Shown: one piece after another, positions 1 through 5,454 of the stretch
Numbering within the stretch: the stretch's first letter is position 1
Layout of the letters: each line of letters opens with the position of its first letter
Source of the DNA: CAINEC01 sp046303115
Lineage (GTDB): Bacteria > Bacteroidota > Bacteroidia > AKYH767-A > OLB10
Direction: 5' to 3'
Assembly (NCBI GenBank): GCA_046303115.1
Contig: JBKCGZ010000120.1
Location: 1 to 13,792, forward strand
DNA: 13,792 nucleotides
Position numbers and translations under genes: made by a program
The notes under the pieces: model-generated
What the model was told of the DNA's origin: nothing
Databases searched by the model: none
The model's input: the letters and a program-made list of their open reading frames with translations, nothing else

Positions 1-6
1 ATTATA

Positions 7-38
7 ATTGCTTATAATTCCAATTTTTATTATAATTG
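7..38 (+). promoter_or_regulatory. Candidate Bacteroidota-type promoter for the lipoprotein gene
   Basis: TATAATTG at 31-38 matches the Bacteroidota -7 consensus TAnnTTTG at 7 of 8 positions. ATTG at 7-10 lies 20 bp upstream and resembles the -33 box TTTG. This would place the transcript start near 45 and give a leader of about 16 bases. The surrounding bases are extremely AT-rich and the word TTATAATT occurs three times (2-9, 12-19, 30-37), so a chance match is quite possible. Confidence 0.35.
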
Positions 39-60
39 TAAACTTTATAAAAATAAATAT

Positions 61-534
61 ATGAAATCATACAAACATCTCTATTTATTAGCTGTTTTTA
101 TTTCAGCAATCTTTTTTAATTCTTGTACGGGAAATAGCAACAACTCCAACGAAAAATCATCAGATGAAATAGCTGCAGAAAACAAAAAGAAAGAACTAGA
201 GCTTCAAGAAAAAGAATTGGAATTAAAAGAGCGTGAATTGAAAAATAAGGAAGACGCTATTGATGAGAAAAAAGAAAGAATGGAATCTGTTGAAAATGCT
301 AAACGACAAATAGATTTTGAAAGAGCTTCCGAATGTGTAGTTGTTTCACCGAAAGCATATTTTTACTCTAGAGCAGATAGTCATGCAAAGCGTAAAGCTT
401 ATCTCGTGAAAGGGGATCGTTGTAATCCGATAAGAGTACAAAATAACTTTATCTACATTGAGTTTTTTAATAATTCATCCTATAAGTCGACAGATGGATG
501 GATTTGTATGGATGATATTGAAGTTGTATACTAA
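61..534 (+). CDS. Small lipoprotein with coiled coil and SH3-like C-terminal domain
   Basis: A predicted 157-residue lipoprotein of unknown function. Residues 1-21 form a short signal peptide (Lys-2, Lys-5, then a hydrophobic run) ending in the lipobox F-N-S-C, so Cys-22 is the likely lipidated residue. A Ser/Asn-rich tether follows. Residues about 38-85 are almost entirely Glu, Lys and Leu with a recurring K-E-L-E-L pattern, a clear coiled-coil or single-helix segment. Residues about 93-157 look like a small beta-barrel SH3-like domain: K-A-Y-F-Y-S near the start, K-A-Y-L-V-K-G-D in the middle and D-G-W-I-C at the end, a pattern common in Bacteroidota lipoproteins. Cys-92, Cys-121 and Cys-149 could form a disulfide. 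The protein probably sits on the periplasmic face of a membrane and reaches outward through the coiled coil. It converges with the following gene. The lipoprotein call is secure; ligand and role are unknown. Confidence 0.85.
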   Translation: MKSYKHLYLLAVFISAIFFNSCTGNSNNSNEKSSDEIAAENKKKELELQEKELELKERELKNKEDAIDEKKERMESVENAKRQIDFERASECVVVSPKAYFYSRADSHAKRKAYLVKGDRCNPIRVQNNFIYIEFFNNSSYKSTDGWICMDDIEVVY

Positions 535-546
535 AGCAATCTAATT

Positions 547-576
547 AAAAAGCCGAGTGATCACTCGGCTTTTTTT
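547..576. terminator. Bidirectional rho-independent terminator, perfect palindrome
   Basis: AGCCGAGTGATCACTCGGCT at 551-570 is its own reverse complement over 20 bp. It can fold into an 8 bp stem with a GATC loop. It is flanked by AAAA on the left and TTTTTT on the right, giving a U-tract for transcripts from either side. It lies between the stop codon of the lipoprotein gene (534) and that of the convergent gene, whose TAA (577-575) overlaps the T-run. One element therefore plausibly ends both transcripts. Confidence 0.92.
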
Positions 577-3001
577 ATTTCTTCAACTTAATAACTTTGA
601 CTTTATCAGCAAGCTTTATTTGCAATAGATAAATGCCTTCCGGCAATTGCCCATTATTAATAACAATATTGCTCATGTAATAATTATTAGAATACACCAC
701 CTGCCCCATCGCATTCACTAAAGAATAATTTTCAATAATCGTATTCGATTTTATCTCCCATTCTCCTGGTCGATTATAAACAACAAATTCTTTTGAATCC
801 GCTTCTCCAATTCCAACATTAGTAATAGTAACCGTTTTACAAATACTGTCTACTCCGCAAATTGCCTGCATATAACAACAGATATCATAGGTGCCCGTTG
901 CAGTGTAATTATGCTGAGCTGTAAATCCTGTTTGCTGCGGACTACCATCTCCGAAATCCCATGTGTATTGAGCTGTTGGATCAGAAATAGAAGTAACATC
1001 AATCGTTAAAAACCCTGGCGTATAAGTAAAGTCTGCTAACGGCAACGGATTGACGAAAACAAATATCGAATCACGATTACGACAATCATTGATATTTAAA
1101 TTACAGTAATAATACGTCGTTGTAGATGGAACAACAATAGGATTGTAAATAGTATCGCTGCTAAATCCAGCATTAGAAGGTGTCCATAAATACTTGGCAT
1201 TCGCATATTGAGTAGCATTCAACTGAACAGTATCACCAATACAAATGTTTAAGTCAGCACCAAGATCTAAAACGGGTGGAGTTGAATAGATGATAATACT
1301 ATCGGTTGCTACACAACCATTCACATAAGCAGAGGCGATATACAAGGTATTAACTTTCGGAGAAGCTGCTAGGGTGGCACCTGGAAAAGAAAATGAAAAT
1401 GTATCAGTTGCTGCATACCAATAATACTGAGGCGTTGGTGTAGTCGGATTTACGACAGCTTGCAACTGCACGGAGCCACCACAGTTAACAGTATCTGTTC
1501 CTGTATTATTTTGAATATTAACTGACAGTCCAGCGTTATTTAATAAACTCCATTTTGTCAAATAATATTCTCCTGCTGTAGCGGCATTAAATGTCTGTGG
1601 AATAAATGTCACGTTTCCATTGCTTGCTTGCCCTGCTGCGTACGCGGTTCCACCCTCTCCTATTGCAATTGATGACGAATATAAATTAGCTGAACCAGCT
1701 GTTTGTCCGCTTTTCAACCATTGCAAAACTCCATCAGTGTTATACATCGCGAAGTAAACATCATTACTACAACATACTCCTAACTGATCAAACCAAAGCT
1801 GATTAGTAAATGTTTGTCCTGTGATAAATACTTTATCATCTTTCAAATCAATTTTTCCAGGGAAAGGATAAAAGGTATCAATGCGACCTGTTTTTACAAA
1901 TTGCTTTTGACCTGTCCGATTTATTTTCAAAAGATAACTGCTCGTATATCCGTAAAGTGGACGAACAGTATCGCCTTTAAAAATCGCATATCCTTCAAAG
2001 AATCCCATAGCATAGGTATTCCCATTTGCATCCATTGCTACATCATATCCACTTACATCTCCATTACCCGTATACGAGTCGATTGGAAAAAACCAGCGCT
2101 CGTTTCCAACAGAATCATAACTCGCAACATACCCTTGAAAAGCATTGGGAGATGTTTTATAGAGATAAGTTGTGTTACCAAAAATAAAGTTGGCATTACT
2201 AGCTTCTGTACTACCGCAAATGGATGCATTACCGTTATCATCTACTGCAATTCCTAGTGATAAGTCATCATAGTTCTGAACACCACAACCCTTAAGCCAT
2301 CTTGTTTGTCCTGTTGGAGTTAGCGATAAATTAAAAATGTGAAACTTATCGTTTACACCAACGAAACTAAGATTAGCGATACTATCGGTATTCACTTTAA
2401 AATAAGATCCACCAAATATTCCAGTCAAATACAAGTTCCCAGCAGGATCACAATCGATTGCTGTAATTTTATCACTATAAACATAGCTTGTCCACCACGA
2501 AGATGAACCAAAACTTTTTAGAAAAGTATGGTTACCCATTGTATCAACACCAACAATGAAGCAATCTAAATATCCATCGCCAATAACAGTATCATTTCCT
2601 GCTACGAGCGTATCTTGAGCAAAGCCTCCAACAAAATAAATATTGTTATTATCATCAACCGTCATATCGTTGACACGCGTTGGCGTAAATGAACCTCCTA
2701 CGTAATTAAATCCAACAACATTAAACATTCGAATCAAATTGAAATTCGTATCGAGAATAGCTGCAAAAGCTGTTAGAACATCACCTGGATTAGGATATAA
2801 AGTATCTCCATCCATCACAAAGAAAGGCTGCGTTGCAGTAGCATAAGTACCGCCTGCAATAATGCGATGATCATTGGTGTAACTCAAAAAGCTAAACAAT
2901 CCACGACCATGTTTTAAGCCTGTAGTGCCTATACAAGTTTGCGCATTCGAAAGGGTTATTTGTAGAAATAAAATCGCAATCAGTAGTAAGTATTTTCTCA
3001 T
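575..3001 (-). CDS. T9SS-exported multidomain protein (beta-propeller, Ig-like, PKD)
   Basis: A predicted secreted or cell-surface protein of 808 residues. The start chosen is ATG at 3001, which gives a classic signal peptide (M-R-K-Y, hydrophobic core, cleavage after S-N-A-Q at about residue 21). An in-frame ATG at 3022 would add seven residues ahead of it. Residues about 22-490 hold repeated blades with the pattern D-x-x-G-N-x-Y-x-x-G (for example D-A-N-G-N-T-Y-A-M-G), as in SBBP-type beta-propeller repeats. Two Ig-like beta-sandwiches follow (about 492-574 and 575-653), then a PKD domain (about 654-729) with the diagnostic W-D-F-G-D-G-S. The last 79 residues, with N-A-M-G-Q-V-V-Y and P-E-G-I-Y-L-L-Q, match a type A T9SS sorting domain, although the usual Y-P-N-P box is replaced by V-Y-N-R-P. 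The PKD domain is unusually Cys-rich (I-C-C-Y, I-C-G, I-C-K), suggesting disulfides. There is no catalytic motif; adhesion or binding is the likely role, by inference. Confidence 0.88.
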   Translation of the reverse strand: MRKYLLLIAILFLQITLSNAQTCIGTTGLKHGRGLFSFLSYTNDHRIIAGGTYATATQPFFVMDGDTLYPNPGDVLTAFAAILDTNFNLIRMFNVVGFNYVGGSFTPTRVNDMTVDDNNNIYFVGGFAQDTLVAGNDTVIGDGYLDCFIVGVDTMGNHTFLKSFGSSSWWTSYVYSDKITAIDCDPAGNLYLTGIFGGSYFKVNTDSIANLSFVGVNDKFHIFNLSLTPTGQTRWLKGCGVQNYDDLSLGIAVDDNGNASICGSTEASNANFIFGNTTYLYKTSPNAFQGYVASYDSVGNERWFFPIDSYTGNGDVSGYDVAMDANGNTYAMGFFEGYAIFKGDTVRPLYGYTSSYLLKINRTGQKQFVKTGRIDTFYPFPGKIDLKDDKVFITGQTFTNQLWFDQLGVCCSNDVYFAMYNTDGVLQWLKSGQTAGSANLYSSSIAIGEGGTAYAAGQASNGNVTFIPQTFNAATAGEYYLTKWSLLNNAGLSVNIQNNTGTDTVNCGGSVQLQAVVNPTTPTPQYYWYAATDTFSFSFPGATLAASPKVNTLYIASAYVNGCVATDSIIIYSTPPVLDLGADLNICIGDTVQLNATQYANAKYLWTPSNAGFSSDTIYNPIVVPSTTTYYYCNLNINDCRNRDSIFVFVNPLPLADFTYTPGFLTIDVTSISDPTAQYTWDFGDGSPQQTGFTAQHNYTATGTYDICCYMQAICGVDSICKTVTITNVGIGEADSKEFVVYNRPGEWEIKSNTIIENYSLVNAMGQVVYSNNYYMSNIVINNGQLPEGIYLLQIKLADKVKVIKLKK

Positions 3002-3164
3002 GCTACAAAGTTGATTAGACATATTTGAAATTAAAATAATAAACCTTGTAAAGCTTGCGTTATCATCAACAGAAGATTGTTAGTAAAGAGGTGTAAGCGA
3101 ACACTATTTCTGCTCACTATACTGATAATTTTACCAATTAACATTAAAGTAAAAAACTGAACAT

Positions 3165-3866
3165 ATGTCGTTATTTCTTCAAGTAATCAATTCAGCGAGC
3201 GAAGCTTCAAGTGCAACTGGTACTGCTGCTCCTTCAAACGAAGTGAGCATATCACTATTGGATATGGCTTCGAAAGGTGGACCTATCCTTATTCCAATTG
3301 CTATCTTAAGCGTTTTAGCTGTTTATATTTTCTTCGAAAGATTATTTGTCATTCAAAAGGCAAGTAAGCTAGATGCAAATTTCATGAATCAGATAAAGCA
3401 ATATGTGAATGCAGGAAATATTGATGCTGCAAGAAATTTATGTCGCTCAACTAAAAATCCTTCTGCACGCATGATTGAAAAAGGTTTGATGCGTTTAGGT
3501 AAACCTGTCCGCGAGATTGAAGCCGCAATTGAGAACACTGGAAAACTTGAAGTATACAAATTAGAAAAGAATTTAGGATTTTTAGGAACAATCGCAGGTA
3601 TTGCACCGATGTTTGGTTTCTTAGGAACAATCTTCGGTGTAATTAAAATTTTCTATCAGATTTCATTACAAAACAGTTTAGAGATTGACACAATTTCTGG
3701 AGGTTTATATGTGAAGATGATTTCATCAGGTACAGGTTTATTAGTTGGTATGATTGCTTATGCTGGCTATCATTATTTAGTTCAATTGATAGATCGTGTT
3801 ATAAACAAGATGGAAATTAATGCTGTTGACTTTATCGATTTATTAGAAGAACCTGCAAACTCATGA
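3165..3866 (+). CDS. exbB: ExbB/TolQ/MotA-family proton channel protein
   Basis: A 233-residue inner-membrane channel subunit that, with ExbD, uses the proton gradient to drive TonB. Three membrane segments are visible: about 38-57, 138-163 and 188-209, with the family's large cytoplasmic loop between the first two. The second carries the family signature I-A-P-M-F-G-F-L-G-T-I-F-G-V-I (145-160 region), equivalent to the A-P-L-L-G-L-L-G-T-V motif of ExbB/TolQ. The third starts after the S-S-G-T-G turn. The first 35 residues are a Ser/Ala/Thr-rich extension. The stop overlaps the exbD start as ATGA, so the two genes are translationally coupled. TolQ is the main alternative, but the adjacent TonB-like gene and the absence of tolA, tolB and pal favour ExbB. 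No convincing promoter stands out in the 163 bp divergent gap upstream. Confidence 0.93.
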   Translation: MSLFLQVINSASEASSATGTAAPSNEVSISLLDMASKGGPILIPIAILSVLAVYIFFERLFVIQKASKLDANFMNQIKQYVNAGNIDAARNLCRSTKNPSARMIEKGLMRLGKPVREIEAAIENTGKLEVYKLEKNLGFLGTIAGIAPMFGFLGTIFGVIKIFYQISLQNSLEIDTISGGLYVKMISSGTGLLVGMIAYAGYHYLVQLIDRVINKMEINAVDFIDLLEEPANS

Positions 3867-4270
3867 AATTAAGACGCCGACAAAGAGCAGCATCTGAAGT
3901 ATATAGTCATTCGTTGAATGATATTATGTTCTTCTTGTTGCTATTCTTCTTAATTGCTTCTACGATGGCAACACCATCGGTATTGAAGTTATTACTTCCG
4001 AATTCAAAAACAGGAATTCAGAGTGTGAAGCATCCAGTTGTTATTAGCGTGTCTGCCGACTTACAATTTGGCATCAATGATCAAGTAGTTGCCAAAGACC
4101 AAGTTGAAGCTGCTATCGTAGCAGCAGTAAAAGGTGTAACAGATCCAACCGCATTATTAAAAGTTGATAAAGCAGTTCCATGGGAAGATGTAGTTTTTTT
4201 ATTGGATATTGGAAATAAAAATAAAATCAAAATGGTGGCAGCAACAAATGTTACCAAGATTAATCAGTAA
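3863..4270 (+). CDS. exbD: ExbD/TolR-family biopolymer transport protein
   Basis: A 135-residue partner of ExbB with a single membrane anchor. A basic cytoplasmic start (K-L-R-R-R-Q-R) leads into a membrane segment at about 18-38. Asp-20 in S-L-N-D-I-M-F-F is the proton-carrying Asp equivalent to Asp-25 of E. coli ExbD. The rest (about 40-135) is a periplasmic domain with the family pattern of beta-strands, D-K-A-V-P-W-E-D-V-V being the usual central motif. Its start overlaps the exbB stop by 4 bp (ATGA) and its TAA overlaps the tonB start by one base (TAATG), so all three proteins are made from one message. Only one exbD is present; Bacteroidota loci often carry two. Confidence 0.93.
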   Translation: MKLRRRQRAASEVYSHSLNDIMFFLLLFFLIASTMATPSVLKLLLPNSKTGIQSVKHPVVISVSADLQFGINDQVVAKDQVEAAIVAAVKGVTDPTALLKVDKAVPWEDVVFLLDIGNKNKIKMVAATNVTKINQ

Positions 4271-5058
4271 TGACTGCTCATCAAAAGAAATCCGTAACAC
4301 TAACTTTAGCTTTGCATGGAATTATTGCCTTGCTTTTATGGCTATTCAGTTTAACTACTCCTAATCCTCCATTTGAAGAGGGATTAGCTGGTGGCGGTGG
4401 CGGTGGTAGTTTTGTAGAATTTGGCACAATGGAAATTTCTGATGTTGCTCCTACTCCTGCTCCCGAGCCTGCGCCAGAAGAAGAAATCATGACCAATGAT
4501 GATGAGCAAACAGTAAGTATAAATCAGCCAGAGAAACCTAAGGACAAAGCTGAGAAGAAGGAAAAAATAAAAGAACAACCTAAGGAACAACCAAAAGTTA
4601 AAGTCGATTTAGTGGAAGTGCCTAAAGTAAATCAGAATGCCCTTTTCAAAGGTGGGAAGAGAAATAATGGTGGTACTCAGCAAGGAACCGGTGAAGGTGG
4701 AGGATTAGGTGATGGGAAAGGAACTGGCAATGGACCTGGAACAGGAAGTGGTGATGGCGGAGGTAATGGAGGTGGATCAGGCAAAGGCGATGGATTTGGC
4801 TATGACCTAACGGGAAGGGGTTTACGTAGTTCGGTAAAAGTGAGCGACAATTCTCAAGAAACTGGCGTGGTTGTAATTACAATTACTGTAGATAAGAATG
4901 GCAATGTAGTTTCTGCTAACGGACCTGCAAGAGGTTCAACTACTACAAGCGCTAACTTAGTAAAGAAGTCTAAAGAAGCGGCCGAAAAAATGAAGTTTTC
5001 GCCGAGTGAAGTAGAGGTTCAGAAAGGAACCATGACTTTTAGATACTTCTTGAAGTAA
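4270..5058 (+). CDS. tonB: TonB-family energy transducer with Gly-rich linker
   Basis: A 262-residue periplasm-spanning protein that passes energy from ExbB-ExbD to outer-membrane receptors. Residues about 8-29 form the membrane anchor; T-L-A-L-H places Thr-12 and His-16 in the spacing of the S-x-x-x-H motif that contacts ExbB-ExbD in E. coli TonB. A hexaglycine (41-46) follows, as in many Bacteroidota TonB proteins. Next come a Pro/Glu stretch (60-75) and a Lys/Glu/Pro stretch (87-112). Residues about 133-177 are nearly all Gly with Thr, Asp, Asn and Ser, an unusual flexible linker in place of extra Pro-Lys repeats. The C-terminal 85 residues (about 178-262) hold the TonB-type alpha/beta domain, with V-V-I-T-I-T-V-D-K-N-G-N-V in its first strand and a final strand ending R-Y-F-L-K. 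The start overlaps the exbD stop by one base. Confidence 0.9.
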   Translation: MTAHQKKSVTLTLALHGIIALLLWLFSLTTPNPPFEEGLAGGGGGGSFVEFGTMEISDVAPTPAPEPAPEEEIMTNDDEQTVSINQPEKPKDKAEKKEKIKEQPKEQPKVKVDLVEVPKVNQNALFKGGKRNNGGTQQGTGEGGGLGDGKGTGNGPGTGSGDGGGNGGGSGKGDGFGYDLTGRGLRSSVKVSDNSQETGVVVITITVDKNGNVVSANGPARGSTTTSANLVKKSKEAAEKMKFSPSEVEVQKGTMTFRYFLK

Positions 5059-5091
5059 TAACAAATATTCAAATTAATTTCTGAGAGTGGT

Positions 5092-5136
5092 GTTTGCAGC
5101 TTTGCAAACTTAAACGTTTGTAAATGTTTGCAAATG
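5092..5136. repeat. Cluster of inverted GTTTGCAAA-type words after tonB
   Basis: GTTTGCA at 5092-5098 and TGCAAAC at 5103-5109 form a perfect 7 bp inverted repeat with loop GCTT, 34 bases after the tonB stop. It is followed by the palindrome AAACGTTT (5112-5119) and GTTTGCAAATG (5126-5136), which recurs at 5248-5258. The first hairpin could be an RNA 3' structure for the tonB operon, but no T-run follows it, so it is not a standard intrinsic terminator. Binding sites for a regulator are another possibility. Confidence 0.6.
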
Positions 5137-5192
5137 GGAATTTCATTGGAATACAGATTATTTTTACCCCCGGGGGGCCTTATCACATTGCC

Positions 5193-5221
5193 AATTACAA
5201 ACGTTTATTCAAACGGTAATT
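5193..5221. repeat. Bipartite inverted repeat
   Basis: AATTAC (5193-5198) pairs with GTAATT (5216-5221), and inside them CGTTT (5202-5206) pairs with AAACG (5211-5215) around loop ATTC. The left arm has a three-base AAA bulge. The two stems together give 11 base pairs. The structure overlaps the first copy of the 28 bp direct repeat, but its left arm is not conserved in the second copy. Confidence 0.5.
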
Positions 5222-5280
5222 ATTAAATCAGAATTTGTAAAGATGACGTTTGCAAATGTTTATTTAATCGGTAATTATTT
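5198..5280. repeat. Pair of 28 bp imperfect direct repeats, 55 bp period
   Basis: Positions 5198-5225 and 5253-5280 match at 24 of 28 bases. The shared core reads CAAA-Y-GTTTATT-Y-AA-W-CGGTAATTATT-W, where the ambiguous positions are the four differences; three of the four changes are to T in the second copy. The two starts are 55 bp apart. Only two copies are present, so this is not a CRISPR or a satellite array. A local duplication or paired protein-binding sites would fit. Confidence 0.7.
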
Positions 5281-5454
5281 AAACTGAACTTCTACTATTT
5301 CAAAATAGAAATTCGATTTTCAATTGTAAACCTTCGTTATCCAATAATCAATCGTAGTTATCCAACAGTAAAAAATACTAGCTAATTCAATTTGTTTCGT
5401 TGAGACTTCTATCTAAAAAACTACAAATAAATAAAACTTACACTACACCTTCTT

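Larger units (their letters stand above)
5059..5454. other. 396 bp gene-free, repeat-rich gap between convergent genes
   Basis: This stretch separates the stops of tonB (+) and the next minus-strand gene, so it should contain terminators rather than promoters, yet no hairpin followed by a T-run is apparent for either gene. Its left half is crowded with variants of GTTTGCAAA and AAACGTTT (5092-5136, 5198-5215, 5247-5258). It holds a 28 bp direct repeat pair, an inverted repeat and the block CCCCCGGGGGG (5167-5177). The right half (5281-5454) is plain AT-rich sequence, apart from two GTTATCCAA copies 21 bp apart (5336-5344 and 5357-5365). I see no convincing gene in it. Confidence 0.75.

Noticed and set aside
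1814..2257. Plus-strand open frame inside the 808-residue T9SS gene
   Set aside because: It is antisense to a well-supported coding region and its product is Ile/Cys/Thr-rich without any domain. The same applies to the plus-strand frames at 10193-10438 and 11339-11677 and to the minus-strand frames inside tonB.
3105..3133. Promoter boxes TATTTCTG and TAATTTTA upstream of exbB
   Set aside because: Each matches the -7 consensus at 7 of 8 bases, but neither has a TTTG-like box at 19-21 bp upstream, so I could not choose a promoter.
5092..5109. Intrinsic terminator for the tonB operon
   Set aside because: The 7 bp stem is perfect but is followed by TTAAACG instead of a T-run, so it is reported as a repeat only.
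5134..5226. Plus-strand 30-codon open frame in the tonB gap, reading P-P-G-G through the GC block
   Set aside because: It has no ribosome site or family resemblance, and its end is within the direct repeat. Too short to separate from chance.
5198..5280. CRISPR-like repeat
   Set aside because: There are only two imperfect copies and no cas genes; the spacer is not flanked by further repeats.
5336..5365. Two GTTATCCAA copies 21 bp apart, resembling DnaA boxes (TTATNCACA)
   Set aside because: Each matches only 7 of 9 bases and misses the conserved final CA. There are only two, with no dnaA, dnaN or unwinding region nearby. Most likely chance or a short duplication.
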